Positions 18,281 through 27,686 are shown, numbered from the stretch's first letter. The stretch is DNA of 64,000 nucleotides from CADEFX01 sp050260355 (GCA_050260355.1 JBLNBZ010000103.1:32097-96096), one strand, 5' to 3'. Notes: generated from the letters alone by a model not told the origin. Made by a program: numbers and translations.

Positions 18281-20557
18281 GTGGCCCGAGGCAGGAAAAA
18301 CGCGCCGAAGGCTTCCCCAAGCGGCCTCCCCACGAAATCCGCCATTCTCGACTTCATCAGCTCCGCCAAAGGCAGGGTCGGCAATCGCGAGATTGCGCGC
18401 GCCTTCGGTCTCAAAGGCAGCGACCGCATCGAGATGAAGCGGCTGCTCGGCGAGATGGCCGCCGAAGGCAGCCTGCTCGGCAATCGCAAATCCTTCAAGC
18501 GACCCGGCCGCCTCCCGCCCGTGGTGGTGATGGAGATCGTGGCGCGCGACGATGAGGGCGAGTTGATCGCCGAGCCCGCGGTCTGGGAGAGCGAGGAAGG
18601 CCCGCGCCCGCGCGCGCTGGTGCTGGGCTCGCGCGACCGCAAGCGCAGCTCGGATCTGGCGCTGTCGATCGGTGACCGCATTCTGGCGCACACGGAGCGG
18701 CTCGAGACGGCGGACGTGTTCGGCTACCTCTACGAATGCACGCCGATCCGCAAGCTGCCGCGCGAGAAGCGACGCCAGCTCGGCATCTTTCGCGCACACG
18801 CGCGCGGCGGCGGCAGCATTGAGCCGATCGATCGGCGGGAGCTCAAGTCCTGGCCCGTGCGGGCCGGCAACGAGGGCGGCGCACGCGAGGGCGATCTCGT
18901 GCGCTTCGACATCGTGCGTGCGCACCGACAGGGCGTGCCCGAGGCGCGCATCGTCGAGACGCTCGGCAATCCCGACGACCAGCGCCAGATCAGTCTCATT
19001 GCCGTGCATGCGCACGGATTGCGCGATGAGTTTCCCCACCCGGTCCTGGCCGAGCTGCGGGACCTGCCCTCTCCCGACCTCCACAAGCGCACCGATCTGC
19101 GCAACCTGCCTCTGCTGACCATCGATCCGGAGGATGCGCGCGACCACGACGACGCCGTGCACGCGGTCGCCGACGACAACCCGAGAAACGCGGGCGGCTT
19201 CATCGTCACGGTCGCCATCGCGGACGTGGCGTATTATGTGCGGCCCGGCTCCCGTCTCGACCGCGAGGCCAGCCTGCGCGGCAACTCGGTCTATTTCCCT
19301 GACCGCGTGGTGCCGATGCTACCCGAGAAGATCTCCAATGATCTGTGCTCGCTGCGCGAGGGCGAGGACCGTCCTTGCATGGCAGTGCGCATGGTCTTCG
19401 ACGCCAAGGGCAACAAGCGCAGCCACACGTTTCACCGTGCGGCCATGCGGTCCGTCGCCAAGCTCAGCTACCGGGAGGCGCAGGCTGCCATCGACGGCAG
19501 GCCCAGCGCCAAATGCGAGCCCCTGCTCGACACCGCGCTGCGGCCGCTATGGCAAGCCTACGCAGCCTTGAAGGCCGCGCGCGACCGGCGCGCGCCGCTC
19601 GACCTCGACCTGCCCGAGCGCAAGATCCTGCTCGACGGCAACGGCCGTGTATCGCGCGTCGTGGTGCCCGAGCGCCTGGACGCGCACCGGCTGATCGAGG
19701 AGTTCATGATCCAGGCCAACGTGGCGGCCGCCGAAACGCTCGAGGAGAAGCGCTCGCCCGTCGTCTATCGGGTGCACGAGCCGCCCAGCAAGGAGAAGCT
19801 TGCTGCTCTGCGCGAGTTTCTGGACAGCCTCGATCTCAAGCTGCCGACCGGCGAGCGGCTGAAGCCTGCGCATTTCAACGGTGTGCTCGAGCGCGCCAAG
19901 GCTCTGCCGGTTGCGGACCTCGTCAACGAGGTGGTGCTGCGCGCGCAGGCGCAGGCGGAGTACGCTGTCCAGAACGCGGGCCACTTCGGCCTCAACCTGC
20001 AGCGCTACGCGCACTTCACGTCCCCCATTCGCCGCTATGCCGACCTCCTGGTCCACCGGTCGCTCGTACGCGCTCTGCACTTCGGGCCCGGGGGGCTGTC
20101 GCGCGAGGAAGAGCCCGAGCTTGCCGAGACGGCACGATCCATCTCTGAGGCCGAGCGGCGGGCCATGGCGGCAGAGCGGGAGACGGTCGACCGCCTGATC
20201 TCGGCCTTTCTCGCAGATCGGGTCGGCGCCGAGTTCCCAGCGCGCATCTCCGGGGTCACGCGGTCGGGCCTGTTTGTGCGCCTCAGGGAGACGGGGGCGG
20301 ATGGCTTCGTCCCCGCCTCGACGCTGGGCGGCGACTATTGGCGCCATGACGAAGCGTCTCATGCCCTTGTCGGAGACCGGACGGGCCTTACTTTCAGGCT
20401 TGGGGATGATGTCGACGTAAGGCTCGTGGAAGCCATTCCAACCGCCGGTGCCCTTCGCTTCGAGATGTTATCGGAGCCCCGGCGGGAGGCGGCGGGCACG
20501 AGGCGCCGGCGCCACTCCGGAGCCATGCGTTTTCGCGGTCGAAGCCGGCGTTTCTGA
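18281..20557 (+). CDS. rnr: Ribonuclease R
   Basis: A 3'-5' exoribonuclease of the RNB/RNase II family that degrades structured RNA. It has 758 residues from a GTG start at 18281. Order: N-terminal helix-turn-helix-like part (about 15-75), cold-shock-type domains, RNB catalytic domain with DPEDARDHDDAVHA (the Mg-binding Asp cluster) near residue 285, and a C-terminal S1 domain at about 645-735 (FPARISGVTRSGLFVRLRE). The tail is Arg-rich (RRRRHSGAMRFRGRSRRF), probably RNA-binding. It directly follows topA on the same strand and is likely cotranscribed. Confidence 0.96.
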   Translation: MARGRKNAPKASPSGLPTKSAILDFISSAKGRVGNREIARAFGLKGSDRIEMKRLLGEMAAEGSLLGNRKSFKRPGRLPPVVVMEIVARDDEGELIAEPAVWESEEGPRPRALVLGSRDRKRSSDLALSIGDRILAHTERLETADVFGYLYECTPIRKLPREKRRQLGIFRAHARGGGSIEPIDRRELKSWPVRAGNEGGAREGDLVRFDIVRAHRQGVPEARIVETLGNPDDQRQISLIAVHAHGLRDEFPHPVLAELRDLPSPDLHKRTDLRNLPLLTIDPEDARDHDDAVHAVADDNPRNAGGFIVTVAIADVAYYVRPGSRLDREASLRGNSVYFPDRVVPMLPEKISNDLCSLREGEDRPCMAVRMVFDAKGNKRSHTFHRAAMRSVAKLSYREAQAAIDGRPSAKCEPLLDTALRPLWQAYAALKAARDRRAPLDLDLPERKILLDGNGRVSRVVVPERLDAHRLIEEFMIQANVAAAETLEEKRSPVVYRVHEPPSKEKLAALREFLDSLDLKLPTGERLKPAHFNGVLERAKALPVADLVNEVVLRAQAQAEYAVQNAGHFGLNLQRYAHFTSPIRRYADLLVHRSLVRALHFGPGGLSREEEPELAETARSISEAERRAMAAERETVDRLISAFLADRVGAEFPARISGVTRSGLFVRLRETGADGFVPASTLGGDYWRHDEASHALVGDRTGLTFRLGDDVDVRLVEAIPTAGALRFEMLSEPRREAAGTRRRRHSGAMRFRGRSRRF

Positions 20558-20623
20558 CACGGCTTGCGCTGTTTCGCGTCTTGACGCTGGCGCCTGGCTT
20601 TGAGACCTCTTGCGCCTGACCGG

Positions 20624-21103
20624 ATGAAAACGATGCAAACTCTGACACCGACCCCGAGAACGACGGCCCGCTCCGTCCAGCAAGCGATGTGGCGCGGCGC
20701 CGCCGAGCGGTGTCCGGCATGCGGGGTGGGCCATCTTTTCCGCGCCTATCTCAAGATCGTCGACCGCTGCCCCAACTGCGGGGAAGAGTTGCATCATCAT
20801 CGCGCCGACGATGCCCCGCCCTACTTCACCATTCTCATCGTCGGCCACGTTGTCATTGCCGGCGTTCTGTGGCTCGAGGAGGTCTTCGCTCCGGCCGCAT
20901 GGGTGCAGGCGGCGGTCTGGATACCGTTGACCTTCCTGCTGACGCTGGCTTTGCTGCCGCGTGTCAAGGGCGCGTTGGTCGGGTTACAGTGGGCGCTCAG
21001 GATGCACGGCTTCGGTGGTGTGGCCGAGGGACCACAAGAGCCGCTGCCTAGTCTGCCGCGGTTGAGCGCGGGCGTTACAATCACACGGGGAGGGAAGGGG
21101 TGA
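20624..21103 (+). CDS. DUF983 zinc-ribbon membrane protein
   Basis: A 159-residue protein of the DUF983 family, function unknown. Two CxxC pairs (CPACGVG and CPNCGEE) near residues 30-55 form a likely zinc ribbon, followed by the family motif HHHRADDAPPYFTILIVGH and two membrane helices around 65-120. The C-terminus is cytosolic and Pro-rich. Starts at 20600, 20624 and 20633 are all possible. Its last four bases overlap the NUDIX gene (GTGA), and the rnr-DUF983-NUDIX order is usual in this bacterial order. Confidence 0.85.
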   Translation: MKTMQTLTPTPRTTARSVQQAMWRGAAERCPACGVGHLFRAYLKIVDRCPNCGEELHHHRADDAPPYFTILIVGHVVIAGVLWLEEVFAPAAWVQAAVWIPLTFLLTLALLPRVKGALVGLQWALRMHGFGGVAEGPQEPLPSLPRLSAGVTITRGGKG

Positions 21104-21855
21104 GTAGTGCCAGCGCTTCGCAGGCCTCCGACACAAAAGCGAAGCTGCCGACTTTGCGTCCCCGGGACGCAGCGACTCTGATCATCGTCGATCGCACCGC
21201 CGCAGCCGCACGCGTGCTGCTCGGCAAGCGACGCACAGACCTGAAATTCATGCCAGGAAAGTACGTCTTCCCCGGCGGGCGCGTCGACAAGGCCGATCGC
21301 TACGCAACGGCCGCCGATGACCTCGACGAGAGCGAGAAGCGCAAGCTCCTGCTGGACATGAAAGGCGTGCCAAGTCCTGCGCGGGCGCGCGCACTCGCGC
21401 TTGCCGCCGTCCGCGAGACCTATGAGGAAGCCGGCCTCATCATTGGCGGGCCCGTCGCGGACCATGCTCCGCCCAAATCGGATGCCTGGCGCCGATTTTA
21501 CGACACGGGCTTCGTCCCCAAGCTCGCTCCGCTCACCTACTTTGCGCGCGCCATTACGCCGCCCGGCCGGCCACGGCGCTTCGATACGCGCTTCTTCTGC
21601 GTCGATGCCGCCTCGATCGTGCATCGAACGCAGGCTCCCGAGGAGGAACTTTCCGGACTCGTGTGGATGACGCTCGAGGAGGCACGCACGCTCGATCTGC
21701 CGCCGATCACCCGCGTCATTCTCGAGGATCTCGCCGACCGGTTGAAGAGCGGCGTGCTGCACGATGCATCCGCGGCGGTGCCCTATTATCACAATAGGAA
21801 CGGGAGTTTTAAACGCGAGCTGCTGCAGGTCGACGGCGCGGGCGAGCTGCCTTGA
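21100..21855 (+). CDS. NUDIX hydrolase
   Basis: A 251-residue NUDIX-superfamily protein, probably hydrolysing a nucleoside diphosphate linked to another group. The start is GTG at 21100, overlapping the DUF983 stop. FMPGKYVFPGGRVD begins the NUDIX box, and AAVRETYEEAGL supplies the REx2EExG half with the metal-binding Glu residues. About 45 residues lie between the two halves, longer than in the classical 23-residue box but seen in large alphaproteobacterial NUDIX proteins. The substrate cannot be deduced. Confidence 0.88.
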   Translation: MSSASASQASDTKAKLPTLRPRDAATLIIVDRTAAAARVLLGKRRTDLKFMPGKYVFPGGRVDKADRYATAADDLDESEKRKLLLDMKGVPSPARARALALAAVRETYEEAGLIIGGPVADHAPPKSDAWRRFYDTGFVPKLAPLTYFARAITPPGRPRRFDTRFFCVDAASIVHRTQAPEEELSGLVWMTLEEARTLDLPPITRVILEDLADRLKSGVLHDASAAVPYYHNRNGSFKRELLQVDGAGELP

Positions 21856-21921
21856 CATCGATAACGCCGCCGATAGAGTGCGATTGATTGGCCGAGCAGG
21901 GATTGTATTAGCGAGAGCACC

Positions 21922-22089
21922 ATGGCAAAGCCCGTAACGCAGAAGATCAAGCTGCTGAGCACGGCTGGAACCGGCTTCTTCTATGTGACGAAGAAGAACC
22001 CGCGGACTGCGACCGACAAGCTTACATTCAAGAAGTACGATCCCGTTGCCAGGAAGCACGTCGCGTTCAAGGAGACGAAGATCAAGTAA
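21922..22089 (+). CDS. rpmG: 50S ribosomal protein L33
   Basis: A 55-residue ribosomal protein starting MAKPVTQKIKLLSTAGTGFF and ending with KETKIK at the TAA at 22087-22089. The basic sequence and the FKKYDPVARKHV segment match the L33 family. It has no CxxC zinc pairs, so it is the zinc-independent C-minus form. A purine-rich GCGAGAG lies upstream of the ATG. It closes the topA-rnr run and is followed by a strong hairpin. Confidence 0.95.
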   Translation: MAKPVTQKIKLLSTAGTGFFYVTKKNPRTATDKLTFKKYDPVARKHVAFKETKIK

Positions 22090-22095
22090 GCGGCA

Positions 22096-22115
22096 TGCGG
22101 CGCCCCCGCGCCGCA
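22096..22115 (+). terminator. Perfect 8-bp GC-rich hairpin after rpmG
   Basis: TGCGGCGC and GCGCCGCA pair perfectly around a CCCC loop, seven bases after the rpmG stop. There is no T-run after it, so it is not a classical intrinsic terminator; it may act as a weak terminator or as a 3'-end stabiliser of the rpmG message. Confidence 0.45.
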
Positions 22116-22755
22116 GACTTGAGCAGCGCCCATTTCGTCTCGCGTTAAGCTGCTTTCACGCCTGATCAGTGAGTTCACAGAACAAGCCGTCGGAGCATCG
22201 CGTTTCCGGCGACGCCTCCGGCCGGGTCTGTGACCTTCTCGGCAGCGGGGTAAGTAGACCGAGGGGCCACAGACCACGGCACTAGACCAAGCGGAGAGCC
22301 AAAGAGGGCGTTGGTCATCCACTTGGCGTCCAGTCGGCCTTGCGTGGCATCTAACGAGGAGGCCACTCCAGCCACTACGGCCGACCGGTACCCCTCGAGG
22401 CCCGGGAGATGCGGCGGACCCAAGCCTCGAGAGGATTCTTTGATTAGCTTTTAGAAGATGCGCGCCAGCCCGCCGCTCCCGCTCTTCCAGCGCATGCCCC
22501 GTAGTCGTCCCTTATAGGATGGCAGATGTTCACGTAACCTGCAACGGATCGCACACGGATTGTTAACGCCGCGTCCAGTTGCAAATTGTTCTTAGATAGG
22601 GCCTTTTCGGTCCGAGCTTCGTGGGCAAGCCCCACCCAATCTCCCTCTGTCTCAAGAAAAAGGTCGTGCAGGAGTGCCGCGGCCAGAGTTGCTGCGGCCC
22701 CGCGGGGACAGCCAACCTTCCAAATATTTGTTGGGAATCAAACGATTTGCAGCGA
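22116..22755. other. 640-base intergenic region between convergent rpmG and pleD
   Basis: No gene is supported here. The composition is less GC-rich than its surroundings. A minus-strand frame at 22175-22423 could encode about 82 residues (including DAKWMTNALFGSPLGLVPW), but no family is recognised and no good ribosome site is seen. No tRNA or known RNA motif was found. The region may hold relic sequence or an unrecognised small RNA. Confidence 0.4.
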
Positions 22756-24129
22756 CTACGCGGCCCTACCGGCGACGCGGTTGCGGCCTTCGTGCTTGGC
22801 TGCATAGAGGGCCTGATCCGCACGCCTGAACAGTGCTTCGGCCGTGTCGTCGGCGAAGCCTAGCGCCGCCAGCCCGATACTTACCGTAATGCACACCTCG
22901 GTGGTTGGACCCACCCGGAACGCTTCCGAAGCCACGCCGGTGCGCAGCCGCTCCGCGACGTGTGCTGCTCCAGCCAGATCCGTGTCCGGCATGACACACA
23001 CGAACTCCTCGCCTCCGAACCGGCACGTGAGATCGATACCGCGCGTGCTGCCGCGGAAGCGCAAAGCAAATTCGCGCAACACGGCATCTCCGACATCGTG
23101 ACCGTGCCTATCGTTGATTGATTTGAAGTGGTCGATATCGGCGATCAGCAACGACAGCGGTTGCCGCAGGTCGAGTGCCCGCGCCGCCAGCGTCTTCAGG
23201 TGCTCCTCGAAATAGCGCCGGTTTTGAAGACCCGTAAGCGGATCGATGATGGCAAGCTCCACGCTGCGCTCGAGATTGACGCGCAGGATGTCCACCTGCC
23301 GCTTTCGCCTGATCTGCGTGCGCACACGTGCCAGCATCTCGGCGCGATCGATCGGGCGGACCAGGTAATCGTTGACGCCCATGTCGAGGGCGCGCAGCAG
23401 GCGCGTCTCCTCGTGCGGCTCGACCACCACGATGATCGGCAGGTGCCGCATGCGATCGAGCGAGCGCACCTGCGCGCAAAGCCGCAAGCCATCCACATTT
23501 GCCAGATTGAGGCTGACGATCAGCAGGTCGCAGCCCTCCTCGGCGATCCTCAACAAGGCGGCGTGAGGCTCCTCCTCGGCCGTGACCGAATGGCACCTGG
23601 CTAGAACCTCGACCATGCGGGCCGCACTGCGCGCATGGTCCTCGACCAGCACAACGCGGCCCCGTTCCTCGATCTCCGGCAGCTTGGCACCGACCGCCGG
23701 AGCGCCGAGCCCCATGTCGTGAATGGTCGCCGCGCGCAGCATCAGCTCGTCGTTCAGCACCTTCATACGTGCGAGATTCTTAACGCGCGTGATGAGGGCG
23801 ATATCGTCCACCGGCTTGGCCAGGAAGTCGTCGGCGCCGGCGTCGAGGCCCTGCACCTTGTCGGACGGCTGATCCAGCGCGGTCACCATGATGACCGGCA
23901 CGTGCGCCGTCTTTGGATTTTGCTTGATGCGCCGGCAGACCTCGAAGCCGTCCATGCCGGGCATCATCACGTCGAGAAGCACGACATCGACCCGTTCACG
24001 GGCACAAATGTCGAGCGCCTCCTTGCCGCTGTAGGCGGTCAGCGTCTCGAAATACTCGGCCGAAAGGCGCGCCGTCAGCAGCTTGACGTTGGCGTGGATA
24101 TCATCGACGACGAGGACGCGGGCGGTCAT
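22756..24129 (-). CDS. pleD: Response regulator diguanylate cyclase PleD
   Basis: Makes cyclic di-GMP in response to phosphorylation; in Caulobacter it drives the swarmer-to-stalked transition. The protein is 457 residues: REC1 with phospho-acceptor Asp in LLDVMMPGMDG near residue 53; REC2 at about 155-275, whose acceptor position reads LLIVSLNL, so it is probably only a dimerisation adaptor, as in known PleD; and a GGDEF domain at about 285-455 with active-site GGEEF. The inhibitory site RGID lies five residues before GGEEF, so product feedback inhibition is likely. divK is encoded 22 bases upstream on the same strand. Confidence 0.95.
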   Translation of the reverse strand: MTARVLVVDDIHANVKLLTARLSAEYFETLTAYSGKEALDICARERVDVVLLDVMMPGMDGFEVCRRIKQNPKTAHVPVIMVTALDQPSDKVQGLDAGADDFLAKPVDDIALITRVKNLARMKVLNDELMLRAATIHDMGLGAPAVGAKLPEIEERGRVVLVEDHARSAARMVEVLARCHSVTAEEEPHAALLRIAEEGCDLLIVSLNLANVDGLRLCAQVRSLDRMRHLPIIVVVEPHEETRLLRALDMGVNDYLVRPIDRAEMLARVRTQIRRKRQVDILRVNLERSVELAIIDPLTGLQNRRYFEEHLKTLAARALDLRQPLSLLIADIDHFKSINDRHGHDVGDAVLREFALRFRGSTRGIDLTCRFGGEEFVCVMPDTDLAGAAHVAERLRTGVASEAFRVGPTTEVCITVSIGLAALGFADDTAEALFRRADQALYAAKHEGRNRVAGRAA

Positions 24130-24151
24130 TGGGAACCTCCGGGCGCCGGCC

Positions 24152-24520
24152 TCAAGCCTCGCCGATGAACCGCCGCACCGTCTCGATGAACATGCTTACT
24201 GAGATCGGCTTGGAAATATAGGCCTCGCAGCCCCCCTGCCGTATTCGCTCCTCGTCACCCTTCATGGCAAAGGCTGTAACTGCGATCACCGGGATGGCGC
24301 GCAGCTCATCATCCTCCTTGAGCCACTTGGTCACCTCGAGGCCGGATACCTCGGGAAGCTGGATGTCCATCAAAATCAGATCCGGCCGGCGCTGACGTGC
24401 GAGCGCCAGCGCCTCCATGCCGTTGCGCGTCTGCAGTGTGTGATAGCCATGCGCGTCGAGCAGATCGTGGAAGAGCTTCATATTGAGCTCGTTATCCTCC
24501 ACGATGAGCACGGTCTTCAC
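24152..24520 (-). CDS. divK: Single-domain response regulator DivK
   Basis: A 122-residue receiver protein of the alphaproteobacterial cell-cycle phosphorelay, which in Caulobacter controls CtrA through DivL and CckA. The sequence VLIVEDNELNMKLFHDLLDA, the acceptor Asp in LILMDIQLPE, and DEERIRQGGCEAYISKPIS match DivK closely. The start is taken as GTG at 24520, with GAGGG four bases upstream, giving an N-terminus like the Caulobacter protein; an ATG further upstream would add an unrelated extension. It is directly upstream of pleD, as in many Hyphomicrobiales. Confidence 0.94.
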   Translation of the reverse strand: MKTVLIVEDNELNMKLFHDLLDAHGYHTLQTRNGMEALALARQRRPDLILMDIQLPEVSGLEVTKWLKEDDELRAIPVIAVTAFAMKGDEERIRQGGCEAYISKPISVSMFIETVRRFIGEA

Positions 24521-24710
24521 CGCACCCTCGACGCGAGGCCTGCGACCCTCGATCGTGCGCATGCTTTCCTGGTACGTCATGGGCTCGCCTGCTCGCGCTC
24601 CGCCCCGCCCTCTTGCACCGATTCGAGGGAGCTGCTGGGATCGAGTTTCCAGCAAAACGCTAACGAACTGTTTAATACGGTGTGAACGCGGTTAAGCAGG
24701 AGTTTCTTCA

Positions 24711-25013
24711 ATGTTTCACCGGCGGAGTGGCAGGCAGCCCCCGAATCGGGAGACCGCCGAGGGGATCGCTGCCAACGCGCTCGCGTTCGTTGCCGCCGAT
24801 GCCCGGCGCCTGGGCCAATTCCTTTCCGCAACAGGCCTTTCGCCGGACGAGCTTCGACGGCGCGCGTCGAGCCCAGGCATACTGCTGGCAATCCTGGATT
24901 ATCTCCTCCAGGAGGAATCGCTGCTCCTCGTCTTCGCAGCGAATGCCGGCATCGACCCTGCTGACGTGGGCCCCGCGCGCCAGCTCCTTGCCGGCTCGAC
25001 CTCTGGAGAGTGA
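24711..25013 (+). CDS. DUF3572 protein
   Basis: A 100-residue cytosolic, helical protein of the alphaproteobacterial DUF3572 family. Typical segments are ETAEGIAANALAFVAADARR, LGQFLSATGL and ILDYLLQEESLLLVFAANAG. The function is unknown. It starts at the ATG at 24711, divergent from divK, a placement seen for this family in related genomes. The sugar kinase ATG follows four bases after its stop, so they probably share a transcript. Confidence 0.85.
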   Translation: MFHRRSGRQPPNRETAEGIAANALAFVAADARRLGQFLSATGLSPDELRRRASSPGILLAILDYLLQEESLLLVFAANAGIDPADVGPARQLLAGSTSGE

Positions 25014-25017
25014 AGGG

Positions 25018-25932
25018 ATGAGCGACGGCCGCCCGCAGCTCAGAATCGGCATCGACCTCGGCGGTACCAAGATCGAGGGCGCGGTGCTGCGGGCCGACCG
25101 CAGCGAGCTTGCCCGCTATCGCATCCCCACTCCGCGCAACGATTATCAGGGCACCATCGAGGCGGTCGCGGGACTCATTGTCAGGCTGGAGGAGGCTTGC
25201 GGCACGCAAGGCAGCATCGGCATCGGCATCCCCGGGTCCGTCTCGCCCCGCACAGGCCTCGTGCAGAACGCCAACTCGACATGGCTCAACGGCCGAAGCT
25301 TCGATCGCGATCTCGCGCACCGCCTCGGCCGGCCGGTGCGGCTTGCCAACGATGCCAACTGCTTTGCTTTATCCGAAGCCATCGACGGCGCGGCGGCGGG
25401 CGCACGCTCCGTGTTCGGCGTCATCCTCGGTACGGGTTGCGGCGGCGGACTCGTGCACGACGGCAGACTCATCGACGGCCCACGCGGCATCGGTGGCGAG
25501 TGGGGCCACAATCCGCTGCCCTGGAGCAGCGCTGACGAGCATCCCGGTCCACGCTGCTGGTGCGGGCGGCTCGGTTGCATGGAGACGTGGGTTTCGGGGC
25601 CCGCGCTCGCCGCCGATCATGCGCGCGCAACCGGCGAGAACATCAGCGCTGAAGATGTTGCGCGCCGCGCAGTTGCCGGCGATGCGTCAGCATGCGCCAC
25701 GCTCGACCGGCACGCGTCGCGCCTCGCCCGCGGCCTCGCTGCGGTGATCAACGTGTTCGATCCCGAGGTGATCGTGCTCGGTGGCGGCCTTTCCCGCTTG
25801 AAGCATCTCTACGATCGCCTTCCTGCCCTCTGCGCGCCGCACATCTTCGCCGAGCATGCCGAAATCAAGGTTCTGCCGCCCAGGTGGGGTGATGCCAGCG
25901 GCGTACGCGGCGCAGCTTGGCTTTGGGATTAA
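25018..25932 (+). CDS. ROK-family sugar kinase (fructokinase-like)
   Basis: A 304-residue kinase that probably phosphorylates a hexose such as fructose. ROK features: phosphate loop IGIDLGGTKIEG, GIGIPGSVSP, catalytic region LANDANCFALSEA, ATP loop ILGTGCGGG, and the zinc-binding signature GHNPLPW followed by CWCGRLGCMETWVSG. The ATG at 25018 has GAAGGG before it. No transporter or transcription-factor domain is present, so it is an enzyme and not a ROK repressor. Exact sugar specificity cannot be read from sequence. Confidence 0.9.
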   Translation: MSDGRPQLRIGIDLGGTKIEGAVLRADRSELARYRIPTPRNDYQGTIEAVAGLIVRLEEACGTQGSIGIGIPGSVSPRTGLVQNANSTWLNGRSFDRDLAHRLGRPVRLANDANCFALSEAIDGAAAGARSVFGVILGTGCGGGLVHDGRLIDGPRGIGGEWGHNPLPWSSADEHPGPRCWCGRLGCMETWVSGPALAADHARATGENISAEDVARRAVAGDASACATLDRHASRLARGLAAVINVFDPEVIVLGGGLSRLKHLYDRLPALCAPHIFAEHAEIKVLPPRWGDASGVRGAAWLWD

Positions 25933-26018
25933 CGGGCGCCTCGCCTGCGAAAAGACACGGTGTTTGCCCAAGACGGAACTCCAGAGAGTCCGTAGACGTT
26001 GTTCCGTTCGGTTCGGAC

Positions 26019-27686
26019 ATGGACATATTCCATCTTCGTTTCTCCCGATGGTGGCTCGCCCTGTCGCTCGCTGTGAAATTCGGGCTTGGTGCCTGTCTCG
26101 CGCTGGCGCTGATCGGCGGCCCGCAACGCAGCGCAGCGCTTGCACCGGTCCCTTCAGGACAAGGGGTGCAGCCGGGCAATCCGGTCGAGCTGGTGCAGGC
26201 ACGCAAGAAGAGGCGCTTAACGCGCGCACAGCGCCGCGCAGCACGAGAGCGAGAGCGCATAGCCGCCGAGCAGAAGGAGAAGACCGAAGCGGAGAGGCGC
26301 GAGCAGGCTGCCCGAGAGGAGAAGGAGCGGGCAGAAGCCGAAGAACGCGAGAAGGCCGCGCGCGAGGAGCAGGCCAAGCTCGAGGCCGAGCAGCGCGAAA
26401 GAGCTCTGCGCGAGGAGCGCGAGCGTGCCGATGCGGAGCAGCAGGCGCGTCGACGCAAAGGCAAGGCGAGCGCCAAGCAGAAAGATGAGACCGGAGGCCG
26501 CACGGCCGATCGCGTGTCCCCTTCCGTGCCGGGCGATGCCAGCGGCAATCCTCTGCCGCCCGCAGGCGGACAGATGGCAACCGATCCCGGCAACCCTAAT
26601 GACCGCGCCAGCGAGAGCGCAAAAAGCAGGGAGAGCTCGAACAGGTTGCCGATTCCAGGCGATCAGCCGCCTGCCCCGGCCGAAGCCGAGCCCGAGAAGC
26701 AGGTGTGGACAGACGCTGAGGTGATCGACGCATTGCGCGAGTGTGTGCGCCTGCTCGCACCCATAGCCGCGTTTGTCGATGTCTCGGCCCCCATGCGCAG
26801 TGGCCAATGCGGCGCCCCCGCGCCCGTGCTGTTGCGGCGGGTCGGTGCGAGCACACCCGTCGAGATCAGTCCGCCGGCGGTCGTCAATTGCCGCATGGTG
26901 GCCAAGCTGCACGAGTGGGTCGAGGGCACGCTGCAGCCGGCCGCACGCGAAACCTTCAACGCGCCGGTGCGCCGGCTCATCAACGCCTCCGGCTATGTTT
27001 GCCGCAATCGCAACGGCACCAGCGTCGACAAGATCAGCGAGCACGCTTTCGCCAACGCGCTCGACATCTCGACCTTCGTTACGGCTGACGGTCGCAGCAT
27101 CGATGTGCTGTCGAACTGGGGGAAGACCGAGCGCGATTTGCGCGCCATGGCGCTGGCCAAGGCCGAAGCCGAGAAGGCCAAGGCCGAGGCGGAGCGGCAG
27201 GCCAAAGCCGCCGCAGCAGAGAAGGCCCAGAAAGCCAAGGGCAAAGACGCTGAGCCGGCAACCCAAGCCGCCAAGTCAGGCAAGGAGGCGCCTCAGTCGG
27301 ATGAACCCGACAAATCGCAGCACCCGGCACCGAAACAGCCGCTGAAGCCGCGCGACGGTGCCAGCACCAAGACGGGGCGCGGCAAGGCCCATGAACCGGA
27401 GGTCGTGCAAGAGCGCATTCCGCTGCCCGGCCAAGCCAAGGATGGACAGACCAAGCGCACCTTGGCGAGCAACGATCGCAATGCGCCAGGAGCCGATCCG
27501 CGCACGCTGCGCGATGTCACCGTCGAGGCGCCCGTCATTACAAAGGAAGGCGCCTTCCTGCGCCGCCTGCACAAGGGGGCCTGCGGGATCTTCGGCACGG
27601 TCCTCGGGCCGGAGGCCAACGAGGCCCACCGCAACCACTTCCATCTCGATCTGGCGCCACGGCGGCGCAGCGCATACTGCGAGTGA
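26019..27686 (+). CDS. Extensin-like C-terminal domain protein with the domain split by a low-complexity insert
   Basis: A 555-residue exported or membrane-anchored protein. From the ATG at 26019 a basic segment and a hydrophobic helix (about 13-32) form a signal anchor. Residues about 60-150 are a charged Glu/Arg/Ala coiled-coil-like stretch, and 150-225 are disordered. The extensin-like domain begins at about 228: CGAPAPVLLRRV, SPPAVVNCRM, YVCRNRN, SEHAFANALDIS and IDVLSNWGK. It is then interrupted from about 375 to 507 by Lys/Ala/Glu/Pro-rich sequence, and resumes with FLRRLHKGACGIFGTVLGP, AHRNHFHLDLA and a final YC. In most relatives the two halves are nearly contiguous. The family is probably a cell-wall metallopeptidase relative (D-Ala-D-Ala peptidase-like His/Asp pattern); the function is unproven. 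Confidence 0.85.
   Translation: MDIFHLRFSRWWLALSLAVKFGLGACLALALIGGPQRSAALAPVPSGQGVQPGNPVELVQARKKRRLTRAQRRAARERERIAAEQKEKTEAERREQAAREEKERAEAEEREKAAREEQAKLEAEQRERALREERERADAEQQARRRKGKASAKQKDETGGRTADRVSPSVPGDASGNPLPPAGGQMATDPGNPNDRASESAKSRESSNRLPIPGDQPPAPAEAEPEKQVWTDAEVIDALRECVRLLAPIAAFVDVSAPMRSGQCGAPAPVLLRRVGASTPVEISPPAVVNCRMVAKLHEWVEGTLQPAARETFNAPVRRLINASGYVCRNRNGTSVDKISEHAFANALDISTFVTADGRSIDVLSNWGKTERDLRAMALAKAEAEKAKAEAERQAKAAAAEKAQKAKGKDAEPATQAAKSGKEAPQSDEPDKSQHPAPKQPLKPRDGASTKTGRGKAHEPEVVQERIPLPGQAKDGQTKRTLASNDRNAPGADPRTLRDVTVEAPVITKEGAFLRRLHKGACGIFGTVLGPEANEAHRNHFHLDLAPRRRSAYCE

Noticed and set aside
17534..19162. A 542-residue minus-strand open frame across topA and rnr
   Set aside because: It crosses two well-defined genes and encodes no recognisable domain.
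22175..22423. Possible 82-residue minus-strand gene in the rpmG-pleD gap
   Set aside because: The sequence looks protein-like in places, but there is no ribosome site, family match or support from neighbours; kept only as a note on the gap.
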